Shown here one piece after another: positions 28,744 through 37,690 of a stretch of 45,714 nucleotides of DNA (position 1 is its first letter; each line of letters starts with the position of its first letter). The position numbers were made by a program, and so were the translations under genes. The notes under the pieces are model-generated. The model ran no database searches. It was not told where the DNA came from and saw nothing but the letters and a program-made list of their open reading frames with translations. The DNA comes from Betaproteobacteria bacterium RIFCSPLOWO2_02_FULL_63_19 (lineage in GTDB: Bacteria > Pseudomonadota > Gammaproteobacteria > Burkholderiales > SG8-39). The stretch covers positions 1-45,714 of the forward strand of contig MEQX01000090.1 in the NCBI GenBank assembly GCA_001770415.1, written 5' to 3'.

Positions 28744-30714
28744 ATGACGAGCGCAACCATCGAGTCGGTACTTCAGGAGAGCCGTTTGTTTCCGCCTCCC
28801 GCCGATTTCGTCAAACAGGCCAACGTATCGGGGATGGCGGCCTATCAGGCCCTGTGCGACGAGGCGCAAAGCGACTTCGAAGGCTTCTGGGGACGACTCG
28901 CGCGCGAAACCCTTCTCTGGCATAAGCCGTTCGGCACCGTGCTGGACGAGTCGAATGCGCCGTTCTACAAATGGTTTCCCGACGGCGAGCTGAACGTTTC
29001 ATACAACTGCCTCGATCGCCACCTCAAGACCCAGCCTGATAAGACGGCGATCATTTTCGAGGCAGACGACGGGAGCGTGACGAGAATCAATTACAAGGAT
29101 CTCTATCACCGCGTCTGCCAGTTTGCGAACGCGCTGAAGGCGCACGGCGTGCAGAAGGGCGATCGCGTTCTGATCTACATGCCGATGTCGATCGAAGTGG
29201 TTGTCGCCATGCAGGCGTGCGCACGCATTGCAGCCACACATTCAGTGGTGTTCGGCGGCTTTTCGGCGAAAAGCCTGCAGGAGCGGATCATCGACGCCGG
29301 CGCGACAGAGGTCATTACCGCCGACGGACAGTTCCGCGGCGGGCGGGAGATTCCACTCAAGCCCGCGGTGGACGAAGCGCTGGCGATGGGCGGCTGCGAG
29401 AAAGTGAAGAACGTCATCGTCTACAAGCGCACTGGATCGGCGGTGAACATGGCCTCGCCGCGCGATAAATGGTGGCACGACGCCGTCAGAGGCCAGGCCG
29501 ACTTGTGCGAGCCCACCTGGGTCAGTGCCGAGCATCCGTTGTTCATCCTCTACACCTCGGGTTCAACCGGCAAGCCCAAGGGAGTGCAACACTCCAGCGG
29601 TGGCTTCCTGCTGCACGCGATGCTGACGATGAAATGGGTGTTCGACCACAAGCCGAGCGACGTCTTCTGGTGCACCGCAGACGTGGGCTGGGTGACGGGT
29701 CACACCTACATCACCTATGGGCCGCTTGCGGTCGGCGCGACCGAGATCGTGTTCGAAGGCGTGCCGACCTATCCCGACGCGGGCAGATTCTGGAAACTGA
29801 TCCAGGATCACCGCGTCAGCGTCTTCTACACCGCGCCCACGGCCATCCGCTCGCTGATCAAGGCGGGACATGATCTGCCGACGAAATACGATCTGTCGAG
29901 TCTGAGGATACTGGGAACGGTGGGCGAACCGATCAACCCCGAAGCGTGGATGTGGTATTACAACACCGTTGGCGGCTCACGCTGCCCCATTGTTGACACC
30001 TGGTGGCAGACTGAAACCGGGGGCCATCTCATTTCGCCACTGCCGGGTGTCACCTCGCTCAAGCCCGGATCGTGCACGCTGCCGCTGCCGGGGATCATGA
30101 CCGACATCGTCGACGAAACCGGGCAATCGGTGGAACGGGGCAAGGGAGGCATTCTCGTCATCAAGCGGCCCTGGCCTTCGATGATTCGAACGATTTGGGG
30201 CGATCCGGACAGGTTCAAGAAGAACTATTACCCGGAGGATTTCAAAGGCAAATATTACCTCGCCGGAGACGGCGCGAGCCGCGACCTGAACGGCTATTAC
30301 ACCATCATGGGACGCATCGACGACGTTCTGAACGTTTCGGGCCACCGGCTTGGCACGATGGAAATCGAATCGGCGCTGGTTGCAAACCCTCTGGTGGCCG
30401 AGGCAGCGGTGGTGGGCCGACCCGACGAAATGACCGGCGAAGCCGTCAGCGCATTCGTGGTGCTCAAACAGGCGCGGCCTACGGGCGAGGCTGGCCACAA
30501 GATCGCCGAGGACCTGCGCAACTGGGTCGCCAAGGAAATTGGTCCGATCGCGAAGCCCAAAGACATACGCTTCGGCGATAACCTGCCGAAGACCCGCTCC
30601 GGAAAGATCATGCGCCGGCTGCTGCGCTCGCTCGCCAAGGGTGAGGAGATCAAGCAGGACGTCTCGACGCTGGAGAACCCGGCGATTCTGGAACAGCTCA
30701 AGCAGGTGAGCTGA
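28744..30714 (+). CDS. acs: Acetyl-CoA synthetase
   Basis: 656 residues, the normal length. It activates acetate via acetyl-AMP. Motifs: ATP-binding [38 protein letters not shown], and [18 protein letters not shown], whose second Trp closes the acyl pocket and favours acetate over longer acids. The C-terminal domain has [23 protein letters not shown], and the conserved Lys is K621 in [14 protein letters not shown], the lysine whose acetylation switches the enzyme off in characterised members. GAGGAGG lies 7-8 bases before the ATG. It is a single-gene transcript ending at a strong terminator 30 bases after the stop. Together with the TCA genes around it, it fits growth on acetate. Confidence 0.96.
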   Translation: MTSATIESVLQESRLFPPPADFVKQANVSGMAAYQALCDEAQSDFEGFWGRLARETLLWHKPFGTVLDESNAPFYKWFPDGELNVSYNCLDRHLKTQPDKTAIIFEADDGSVTRINYKDLYHRVCQFANALKAHGVQKGDRVLIYMPMSIEVVVAMQACARIAATHSVVFGGFSAKSLQERIIDAGATEVITADGQFRGGREIPLKPAVDEALAMGGCEKVKNVIVYKRTGSAVNMASPRDKWWHDAVRGQADLCEPTWVSAEHPLFILYTSGSTGKPKGVQHSSGGFLLHAMLTMKWVFDHKPSDVFWCTADVGWVTGHTYITYGPLAVGATEIVFEGVPTYPDAGRFWKLIQDHRVSVFYTAPTAIRSLIKAGHDLPTKYDLSSLRILGTVGEPINPEAWMWYYNTVGGSRCPIVDTWWQTETGGHLISPLPGVTSLKPGSCTLPLPGIMTDIVDETGQSVERGKGGILVIKRPWPSMIRTIWGDPDRFKKNYYPEDFKGKYYLAGDGASRDLNGYYTIMGRIDDVLNVSGHRLGTMEIESALVANPLVAEAAVVGRPDEMTGEAVSAFVVLKQARPTGEAGHKIAEDLRNWVAKEIGPIAKPKDIRFGDNLPKTRSGKIMRRLLRSLAKGEEIKQDVSTLENPAILEQLKQVS

Positions 30715-30743
30715 ACCGGAGTTCGAGAGCGGGAGACCGCGAA

Positions 30744-30771
30744 ACAACCGGGAGGTTCGCCTCCCGGTTGT
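30744..30771 (+). terminator. Terminator of acs
   Basis: Perfect 12-bp stem (ACAACCGGGAGG / CCTCCCGGTTGT) closed by a UUCG tetraloop, 29 bases after the acs stop. A short T/C-rich stretch follows (CATTCATC). The stem is very stable even though the T-run is poor. Confidence 0.8.
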
Positions 30772-30872
30772 CATTCATCAACCCGTTTGTGCGCGTGCAG
30801 TCGTTGCCGGGCATGGTTATCTGGGCTAAGCTGCGCGGCTTCGCGTTTCCGCAGTAGACTTCCGGTCGCGCC

Positions 30873-30964
30873 GGAGAGATGACCGAGCGGTCGAAGGTGC
30901 ACGCCTGGAAAGCGTGTGTACGGATAAAACCGTACCGAGGGTTCGAATCCCTCTCTCTCCGCCA
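30873..30964 (+). tRNA. tRNA-Ser (GGA)
   Basis: Full cloverleaf with long variable arm: acceptor GGAGAGA pairs with TCTCTCC, the anticodon stem CACGC/GCGTG encloses the loop CTGGAAA (anticodon GGA), the variable arm is GTACGG..CCGTAC, and the T arm contains GGTTCGAATCC. The CCA end is encoded. It reads serine UCC/UCU codons. It lies between acs and the RCC1 gene on the plus strand. Confidence 0.97.
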
Positions 30965-31041
30965 GCGAACCTGCGGCTCGGCTCGTTTCTTGGATCCCTT
31001 GTCTTGTAACGCGCAGAATTTCCTCGACCGTGTTCGGCCGT

Positions 31042-33696
31042 CTACGGTTCGGGCACCGTGAATATGACTCTGTAGCGCGCGCTTCCCAGCATCTCGTCGG
31101 GTTCGGTGCCGTATCCAACGAGCACCGATGCACCGGCCAGATCCGGGGAGGACAGATCGATGTTCTGAAGGATCTGTGCGCTCACGACATCGCTCTGACT
31201 GTTCAGCGACACCGAGCGCATGAACTCGGCCATCGGCCAATGCAGCTCGCTCCAGTTGTGGCCCGAATCAAGCTGCAGGTACAGCGAGGCATCGCCCACG
31301 GGGACGCTGGCGGCCACGTAGACGTTATAGTCGGCCGCGAAGCGTCCGACGTCCGAGGCGAACGCCCCGGCGCCGCTCGTTCCCCTGACGTCGACCGAGA
31401 GAGAAATATCGGTCAGGTCACCTTGGCGCGAAGCCTTCACGAGAAACGGTGGCGTTTTGTCGGCGGGAATGCTGTTCGCTTCCCCGGGAAGCAAGTCCAG
31501 CGGTCCGTTGGCGGACGGATTGATCGCCAACACCGGTTCGGGACGCCAGGCAAACGTTCCGTCGCCGATCTGACCCTCGAAATTGCGACCCCATGCCCAG
31601 ACTGTTCCATCGTCGCGCATCGCCACTGAGAACCGGTCGTCGCAGCTGAAGGACTGGAAGCTCTCGAGGCTAGGAATCGGGGCCGCGATGGACGACGACG
31701 ACCGCGGAAGGCCGTTGCCCAGCTGACCTGAAATGTCGTGACCCCAGGTCCACAGCCGGCCATCGGACGAGAGCGCGCAGCTGTTGTGGCCGCCGGCCGA
31801 AATGGCGACGACCTTGGCCAGGCCGGAGACTTTCACCGGCGCGTGGCTGTCGATCTGGGTGCCGTCGCCGAGCTGGCCCCTTGCGTTGTATCCCCATGCC
31901 CAGACCTCGCCGCCGCTGCCCAGCGCGAGGCTGTGAAAAGCACCTGCGGCCACGGCGACGATGTCGGCGAGTCCGAGCACCTGCACGGGCATGCTGCGGT
32001 CTTCGGTCGTGCCGTCGCCGAGCGCACCGTATCGATTCGTTCCCCACGACCATACCGAATTGTCGCTTCCGATCGCCAGTGCATGCTGATTCGTCACGGC
32101 GATCGCCTTCACCCCGGAAAGCGCCGTCAATTTCCCAGGAAGCTGAACGCCTGACACCACACCGCGACCGAGCCTACCCGAGGCTCCGTTGCTTCCCCAG
32201 GACCAGAGGTTGCCGTCATGGTCGAGAGCGAACGAGGAATCGTTGCCGGCGGCGATCGCGTCAATTGCCGGCAGGCCGGTCAGCGGTATCGGTACCAGCG
32301 AATCGCGCCGGGTCGTGTCCCCGAGCTGATACGAATCGTTGGCACCCCACCCCCAGACCGATCCGTTTGCATCGAGCGCGAGGCTGTGAATGACGCCAGC
32401 GGCCACGGAGACCATGTTGGTGGCACCCGATACATCGACCGGAATGTTGCTGATCGCCACGGCGTTGTCGCCGAGTTCACCGCTGCCGGCGGCTCCCCAC
32501 GCCCACACCGACCCGTCGCCGTCCACAGCGACGCTATGAGCCTCTCCGGCGGCAGCCTGTACGATCGAGCCGACTCCCTGAATCGGCGTCGGTGCCGCAC
32601 GATCATTGGCGTCGCCCACGCCGAGCTGCCCCCTGTCGTTGCGGCCCCACGCGAGGACGGTGCCGCCGGAATCGCGCGCAAGCACGTGCACGTTTCCCAT
32701 CTCGAACCGGGAAAGCCCATTCAGATTGCTCACCAGCGTCGGCGAACGCTCGACGGCGTAACTGCTGTCGCCGAACTGTCCGAATTCATTGTGACCCCAC
32801 GCCCACACCGCGCCGCCGGCGCGGGCGACGGCCATGCTGATCACCTGACCGGCTCGGATTTCCTTGATCGGCGGCAGGCCCGGGACGATAAAAGGCGTGG
32901 TGTGATCGTCGGTCGTGCCATCGCCCAGAGAACCGCGGATTCCGCGGCCCCATGCCCATACGCGGTCCGACGAATCGAGTGCGAGATTGACCCTTTGGTG
33001 AGCGCTGATCGCGACGATGTTCGACAACGCGCTCACCTGGACGGGGATCAGAGAGTCGACCGTCGTGCCTGTGCCTAGTTGGCCGGACGTGTTGTCGCCC
33101 CACGCCCAGAGCGTTCCGTCCTTGGCGAGTGCGAGCGCATGGACCGAGCCGGCGGCGACTGTGCTCACGCCAACAGCGGGAAGTCCCGACACCTCAACGG
33201 CGTGAGCGCGCGAATTTCGGTCGCCGGTTGCCAGCGCCCCGGATCCACCCGCGCCCCACGCCCACACCTTGTTGTCCGAAGTGACTGCAAGGGCGAACTT
33301 ATCGCCTGCAGCGATCGAGGTCACGGTTCCGCCTATGCCCTTGACCTGTACCGGATGACTGCTGGAGCGCTTGGTGCCGTTACCCAGCTGGCCGAAAAGG
33401 TTGGTGCCCCAAGCCCAGACTGTCCGGTTCGCGCGCAATGCAAGCGTGAATGCGGTGCCCGCCGCAACCGCCGTGACCTGGTCGATACCCTCAACCCGAC
33501 CCGGTGAAGGGCGCAGCGCGCCCTGGCCGTTTCCCAGCTGGCCGTAGGCGTTGAGCCCCCAGGAGACGATGGTGCCGTCCGATTTGAGCGCCAGCGCGAA
33601 TTGTTCGCCGGTGGTGACCATGGGCGTCGCGGCGATTACGGTCAAAGGAAGCGACAACAGCCATGCCAGACACAGCCCGCGTATGCAGTTGCGCAT
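31042..33696 (-). CDS. Secreted RCC1-repeat (double beta-propeller) protein
   Basis: 884 residues from the ATG at 33696, where GGAAGGA precedes at 7-8 bases. It begins with a signal peptide (MRNCIRGLCLAWLLSLPLT, cleavage near VIA-ATP). Then come 14 RCC1 repeats of about 48-52 residues, each with the core W-G-x-N-x2-G-Q-L-G-x-G, for example WGLNAYGQLGNG, WGDNTSGQLGTGT and WGYNARGQLGDGT. As RCC1 propellers have seven blades, 14 repeats suggest two propellers in tandem. The last 150 residues or so are a different domain (VYVAASVPVGDASLYLQLD, ending in GSARYRVIFTVPEP), resembling beta-sandwich tails of exported proteobacterial proteins. The role is unknown; binding of a surface or extracellular partner is plausible. 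No sorting motif is seen. Confidence 0.88.
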   Translation of the reverse strand: MRNCIRGLCLAWLLSLPLTVIAATPMVTTGEQFALALKSDGTIVSWGLNAYGQLGNGQGALRPSPGRVEGIDQVTAVAAGTAFTLALRANRTVWAWGTNLFGQLGNGTKRSSSHPVQVKGIGGTVTSIAAGDKFALAVTSDNKVWAWGAGGSGALATGDRNSRAHAVEVSGLPAVGVSTVAAGSVHALALAKDGTLWAWGDNTSGQLGTGTTVDSLIPVQVSALSNIVAISAHQRVNLALDSSDRVWAWGRGIRGSLGDGTTDDHTTPFIVPGLPPIKEIRAGQVISMAVARAGGAVWAWGHNEFGQFGDSSYAVERSPTLVSNLNGLSRFEMGNVHVLARDSGGTVLAWGRNDRGQLGVGDANDRAAPTPIQGVGSIVQAAAGEAHSVAVDGDGSVWAWGAAGSGELGDNAVAISNIPVDVSGATNMVSVAAGVIHSLALDANGSVWGWGANDSYQLGDTTRRDSLVPIPLTGLPAIDAIAAGNDSSFALDHDGNLWSWGSNGASGRLGRGVVSGVQLPGKLTALSGVKAIAVTNQHALAIGSDNSVWSWGTNRYGALGDGTTEDRSMPVQVLGLADIVAVAAGAFHSLALGSGGEVWAWGYNARGQLGDGTQIDSHAPVKVSGLAKVVAISAGGHNSCALSSDGRLWTWGHDISGQLGNGLPRSSSSIAAPIPSLESFQSFSCDDRFSVAMRDDGTVWAWGRNFEGQIGDGTFAWRPEPVLAINPSANGPLDLLPGEANSIPADKTPPFLVKASRQGDLTDISLSVDVRGTSGAGAFASDVGRFAADYNVYVAASVPVGDASLYLQLDSGHNWSELHWPMAEFMRSVSLNSQSDVVSAQILQNIDLSSPDLAGASVLVGYGTEPDEMLGSARYRVIFTVPEP

Positions 33697-33966
33697 TACG
33701 ATGTCCTTCCCAAGGCAGGTGGCGCAGGTGCCACGAAGTCCCGATTGCTGCATAGACGGCCGGATGAGATCCGCGGCACGAGGAAAGTCTACCGGAGGTT
33801 TGTCCCTGCCGGTTCAGTTGCGTTTGAGTGGTGGCGTCTGACATTCGCGGTCCGCGCGGTGTAGATCACGATCGAGGACCATCCGGAAGGCGAACGGATG
33901 TCGTCATTTGAGAGCCACCGCGGCGCCAGCAGCCATCCGATCTGCGGCGCTCGGCGTCCAATTCAC

Positions 33967-34821
33967 TCAGCCCAGTTTCTTCATTTGTTCAGCGAGACAT
34001 CCCGGGCAAAGGCCATGGCTGAAACCCGCGTCCGAATGCTCGGTAATGTATTTTTCGAGCTGCTGCCAGTCGTTGTTCTCGGCACGAATCTTCTTGCAGT
34101 GAATGCAGATCGATAACAAACCTTCCAGGTGTTTGATGCGGCCTAGGGTCTTCTCCGCGCGTTGCCGCGCGCTGATATCCCTGACGATGCAGACCGCGTG
34201 CGACTTGCCGTCTATCTGGGTCCTGGATACGACGTATTCAGTGACGATTTCGGTTCCATCCTTGAGCATGCCGATTACGTTGGTAGGGCCAGCGCCACCC
34301 GATTTCCGGCCTTCGCCGTCGAGACGGGCGAGCAGCCGCTCGAATTCGATGCGGTAGCGTTCCGGAACGATCAGCTCCGCAATCTTGTTTCCCCGCGCTT
34401 CGTCGACGCCGTAGCCGAACACTCTTTCTGCGGCCGGGTTCCAGATCACTATTGTTCCCGCTTCGTCCATGACGATGATGGCGTCGTTCGCGGCAGCGCT
34501 GAAAAGACGCAGGTTTTCCGCTTCCAGTCTGTGGTGGCCGAATACCTGGCGCAGCATCTTCATCGCTGCCACGATCAGCAGCGAAAATCCTAGGCCCATC
34601 CAGTCGTTGGCGATCGTGTAGGTGGCGGCATCCACGCCGCCGCTCTGTGCGAGATAGCTCAGCATGCTGCGGAATCCCTGCAGCAGCAGTGCGCCACTGA
34701 GAAGAATCCACCCGAGGATCCAGCCGGAGAGTTGAATTTGGGAGAATGCGAGCCAGATCCCGATCAGCAGCAGGACAAGCGATACCCACTGGATTGCGCT
34801 GATACTTCCCGTTATGGCCAT
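33967..34821 (-). CDS. Membrane PAS-domain sensor with C-terminal paired-cysteine module
   Basis: 284 residues. The first 90 contain three hydrophobic segments (about 10-28, 33-50 and 72-90), placing the protein in the inner membrane. A PAS domain follows at about 100-220 (LFSAAANDAIIVMDEAGTIVIWNPAAERVFGY, then CIVRDISARQRAE). The tail has GLLSICIHCKKIRAENNDWQQLEKYI and FSHGLCPGC, so C239, C242, C272 and C275 form two pairs able to bind a metal or act as a thiol switch. This tail is seen at the ends of PAS proteins and response regulators in many proteobacteria. No kinase, GGDEF or other output domain follows. The SD is weak. A perfect 16-bp palindrome lies 74-89 bases upstream. Confidence 0.85.
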   Translation of the reverse strand: MAITGSISAIQWVSLVLLLIGIWLAFSQIQLSGWILGWILLSGALLLQGFRSMLSYLAQSGGVDAATYTIANDWMGLGFSLLIVAAMKMLRQVFGHHRLEAENLRLFSAAANDAIIVMDEAGTIVIWNPAAERVFGYGVDEARGNKIAELIVPERYRIEFERLLARLDGEGRKSGGAGPTNVIGMLKDGTEIVTEYVVSRTQIDGKSHAVCIVRDISARQRAEKTLGRIKHLEGLLSICIHCKKIRAENNDWQQLEKYITEHSDAGFSHGLCPGCLAEQMKKLG

Positions 34822-34894
34822 TCGCGCTTGCCGATCGATCGGGGCGGTAAACGGTACCGCCGGACGCCTGCAGCTATGTCAATGTCATCAGTCT

Positions 34895-34910
34895 CCCCCG
34901 ATATCGGGGG
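34895..34910. promoter_or_regulatory. 16-bp perfect palindrome upstream of the PAS gene
   Basis: CCCCCGATATCGGGGG, in the 269-base region between the PAS gene and the MetE-like gene, 74-89 bases before the PAS gene start. It is too far from a T-run to be an obvious terminator. It is a good candidate for a dimeric regulator site, though it could instead form a hairpin in the transcript of the upstream minus-strand genes. Confidence 0.45.
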
Positions 34911-35090
34911 GATTCAAATGACCAAATGTCCGTTTTGAGGCCTAATTGGCATTTGACCCTTACGAATTGTCGGGAACGGAACGTTCGCGGTCTTCCGCTG
35001 GAACGTTATGGTCGGAGATTGGCGGTACCTTGGTGGGGTCGCGAACACCGTCCGGGAAGAGACACGTCCGGCCGTCTTATTGCCGCGACT

Positions 35091-36200
35091 CTATGTCCGG
35101 CCCCACACCTCTTCGGCCACCTCGACGATGCGCCGCAGCTTGGCCCATTGTTCGTCCTCGGTGAGCGTGTTGCCCTCCTCGGTGGAAGCGAAGCCGCATT
35201 GTCCCGACAGCGCAAGCTGGTCCAGGTCGATGAACTTCGCGGCCTCGTCGATACGGCGCCGGAGCAGATCCTTGGACTCCAGCGCGCCGGTCTTGGTGGT
35301 GACCAGGCCGAGCACCACGGTCTTGCCCTTGGGCACCAGCCGCAGCGGCTCGAAGCCGCCGGCGCGCTCGGTGTCGTATTCCATGAAGTACCCGTGCACG
35401 TTGATGCGGCTGAACAGGACTTCGGCCTCGGCCTCGTAGCCCCCGGATCCCATGAACGTCGATTTGTAGTTGCCGCGGCACAGATGCATGGTGACCGTCA
35501 TGTCCGAGGGAATGTCCGACATCGCCGCGTTGATCAGGTCGCCATAGAGTGGTCCGAGCTTCTGCGGATCGTCACCGCGCGCGCTCATCTGCAAGCGGTA
35601 TTTCGGATCGCACAGCATGGCGATGAACACCTCGTCGAGCTGGAGATAGCGGCACCCGGCGTCGGCGAAGCCGCGCACGGCCTTGCTGTAGACCCGCCCC
35701 AAATCGTCCCAGAACGCCTCGAGCGTCGGATAGGCGTGTCGGTCGATCGGTGTCGGCGAGGGCCGGCCGTAGATTGCTGACGGCGCCGGAATGGTGATCT
35801 TCGGCGTACGTTTGGTATGCGCCGCGACAAATTTGAAATGCTCCACCATCGGGTGCGGCCCCGCCAGCCCAAGCCTGCCGCTGACCTTGACGCCCTCGGA
35901 GCGCGTCGTCACACCGGAGAACGGAATGCCGGAATCCATGATGTGCTTCTCGACCCCATCGATGCCCCAGAGAAAATCGAGGTGCCACCACGAGCGACGG
36001 AACTCGCCGTCGGTTATTGACTGCAGTCCCACCTCCTCCTGCTTCCTGATGATGCGCTCGATCTCACGGTCCTCGATGGCCTTGAGTTCGGCCGCGCCGA
36101 TCTCACCCCGGGCGCGTTGCGCGCGCGCCTCGTGCAGCACGGCGGGGCGCAGCAGACTCCCGACATGATCAGCCCGAAACGGTGGCTTGGTGCGTTGCAT
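35091..36200 (-). CDS. MetE C-terminal-domain-like (cobalamin-independent methyltransferase family) protein
   Basis: 369 residues, equal to the catalytic half only of methionine synthase MetE. The ATG at 36200 has GGGAGA 7-8 bases upstream; the frame is open further upstream but that part is Arg-rich non-coding sequence. Features: HVGSLLRPAVLHEARAQ at the N-terminus, QSITDGEFRRSWWHLDF, YLQLDEVFIAML, and likely zinc ligands H239 and C241 (TMHLCRGN), E274 and C335 (SGQCGFAS). Such short MetE-like proteins transfer or remove methyl groups from various thiols, and many are annotated as methionine synthase without evidence. It follows the flavin-dependent monooxygenase gene on the same strand after 107 bases, suggesting a shared pathway, perhaps for an organosulfur or methylated compound (inference). 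Confidence 0.88.
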   Translation of the reverse strand: MQRTKPPFRADHVGSLLRPAVLHEARAQRARGEIGAAELKAIEDREIERIIRKQEEVGLQSITDGEFRRSWWHLDFLWGIDGVEKHIMDSGIPFSGVTTRSEGVKVSGRLGLAGPHPMVEHFKFVAAHTKRTPKITIPAPSAIYGRPSPTPIDRHAYPTLEAFWDDLGRVYSKAVRGFADAGCRYLQLDEVFIAMLCDPKYRLQMSARGDDPQKLGPLYGDLINAAMSDIPSDMTVTMHLCRGNYKSTFMGSGGYEAEAEVLFSRINVHGYFMEYDTERAGGFEPLRLVPKGKTVVLGLVTTKTGALESKDLLRRRIDEAAKFIDLDQLALSGQCGFASTEEGNTLTEDEQWAKLRRIVEVAEEVWGRT

Positions 36201-36307
36201 AGTCTTCTCTCCCAGTGCAATGGTTAAGAACATCTTCCGGTGCGCGCTGCGCACCGCGCGGGTCCATGCTCGGCGGCCGGCGTCGACCCGGGCCCGGGAT
36301 CGGCCGC

Positions 36308-37372
36308 TCAGACGCCCTCGAATACCTCCGCCCACTCTTCCAGCCGTTCCGGATACTTGTAGCCGCTGTTGAGCGCGACGTGGCCGTATCCAAGCGCCTT
36401 CAGCTCGCGCAGGCGCTCGCGAAGTTCGGCCTTGGAAGCAGTCCACGTCACCGAGCGGATGAGCTCCGGGGTGCACACCTCGTGCTCTTCCGGACGCAGG
36501 TACATCAGGTGCCCGCGATGATTGCTGAGGTAGCGGGCATCGGCGGGCTGGTAACCGAGATAGATCCTGCGGTAGCGTTCAAGCAGGGCGGCGAGTTGCG
36601 GTGGCACCGGACGCCCAATGTCGCCGAATTCCTCGCGCTCCACCAGGCTGTGCAGTGCGATGGTCGCATGTGGGCCGGCTTGCCGTTTCGCGCGCGGGCT
36701 GTCCGCGACCTCGCCATCACCGAGAACGCAGCCGGAGATGGTCGCGCTTGCGTGCAATGAGGACGGATCACGGCCTGCCTCGCTCCATGCTGCCTTCATA
36801 TCGGTAATGCCGGCCTCGCCATGGTTGAGATTCGGAACACCGTTGATCCAGCCGGCGCCCAGTTTCGCGGTGAGCCGCCGCGCCTTGGGACCGAACGCTG
36901 AGATGTACAGCGGGATGGGATCCTCGATGTTGACGGCTCCGATGCCGGGATCGAGGAAGCGAATCTTCCGCAGTTTTCGTTCGCAGGTCCATTCGATGGT
37001 TTCGCCCGCGAGCAGTCCGCGCACAACGCGGATGTACTCTTCCATGTCGGCAAGTTTGACCGGGCCCAGGCCCATTGCTCGACGCCCCGTGAAGCCGGTG
37101 GAAACGCCGAAATCGATGCGCCCCGGGGCGAGCGCGTTCAGGCTGCCGAGCGCGCTTGCGGCAACGGGAGCAATTCGGTTGGACGGGATCAGCACGCCGG
37201 TGGCCAACCGTATCCTGGAGGTCTGCATGGCCGAGGCGGTCATCGACACGAACAGCTCCGAATTGAGCATCTGGGTGTCGTAGAACCAGGCACGGCTGTA
37301 GCCGAGCTCTTCGGCGCGTTTCACGAGCTTCCATGAGTCCGCTACGGGCGGAACGAGAATGCCGTAGTCCAT
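36308..37372 (-). CDS. Luciferase-like (LLM class) flavin-dependent oxidoreductase
   Basis: 354 residues, single TIM-barrel domain of the bacterial luciferase / F420 reductase superfamily. It begins MDYGILVPPVADSWKLVKRAEELGYSRAW, where the protein runs straight into the first barrel strand. Other typical parts are TSRIRLATGVLIPSNRIAPV, LNALAPGRIDFGVSTGFTG, and ISAFGPKARRLTAKLGAGW. Members oxidise diverse small molecules with reduced FMN or F420; the substrate is not predictable. GGGAGA lies at a good distance from the ATG. It is the first of a two-gene unit with the MetE-like gene downstream, and is divergent from parE. No flavin reductase partner is visible in the window. Confidence 0.9.
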   Translation of the reverse strand: MDYGILVPPVADSWKLVKRAEELGYSRAWFYDTQMLNSELFVSMTASAMQTSRIRLATGVLIPSNRIAPVAASALGSLNALAPGRIDFGVSTGFTGRRAMGLGPVKLADMEEYIRVVRGLLAGETIEWTCERKLRKIRFLDPGIGAVNIEDPIPLYISAFGPKARRLTAKLGAGWINGVPNLNHGEAGITDMKAAWSEAGRDPSSLHASATISGCVLGDGEVADSPRAKRQAGPHATIALHSLVEREEFGDIGRPVPPQLAALLERYRRIYLGYQPADARYLSNHRGHLMYLRPEEHEVCTPELIRSVTWTASKAELRERLRELKALGYGHVALNSGYKYPERLEEWAEVFEGV

Positions 37373-37690
37373 GTTGAATCTCCCTGGGTGTCGCGAGACG
37401 TCGGAGCCTCGACCTCCGATTTCGCGTTCCTATGGTAGCGGAACGGGACAGGTGATGCGGCCCATCGGTGACGCAAGCCTGTTGGCGCGGTCTGGATCGC
37501 AAGGTGCTTGGATGTCACGTGCGGCGGCAGATCCGCCACCGATAATATTGCATAAGTTCATGTTTTCATGGTCCTTACGCTATCGCATTTCGTCCCGCAA
37601 AGCCTTTGGATGCCGTCGTCCTTGGCTCGTTTGACGTGTGCGAGCGGCGCCCGCTCGGGGTATGATAGGCGCCAACAGGTACCCCAATCT
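37373..37690. other. Divergent intergenic region upstream of parE
   Basis: 318 bases with no gene. ATAATATT at about 37542 could be a -10 element on the plus strand, but no matching -35 is clear. A short hairpin GGCGG/CCGCC lies just before it. Nothing else recognisable. Confidence 0.4.

Noticed and set aside
30879..31061. 60-codon open frame starting MTERSKVHAWKACVRIK
   Set aside because: It is the translation of the tRNA-Ser gene itself, a common artefact.
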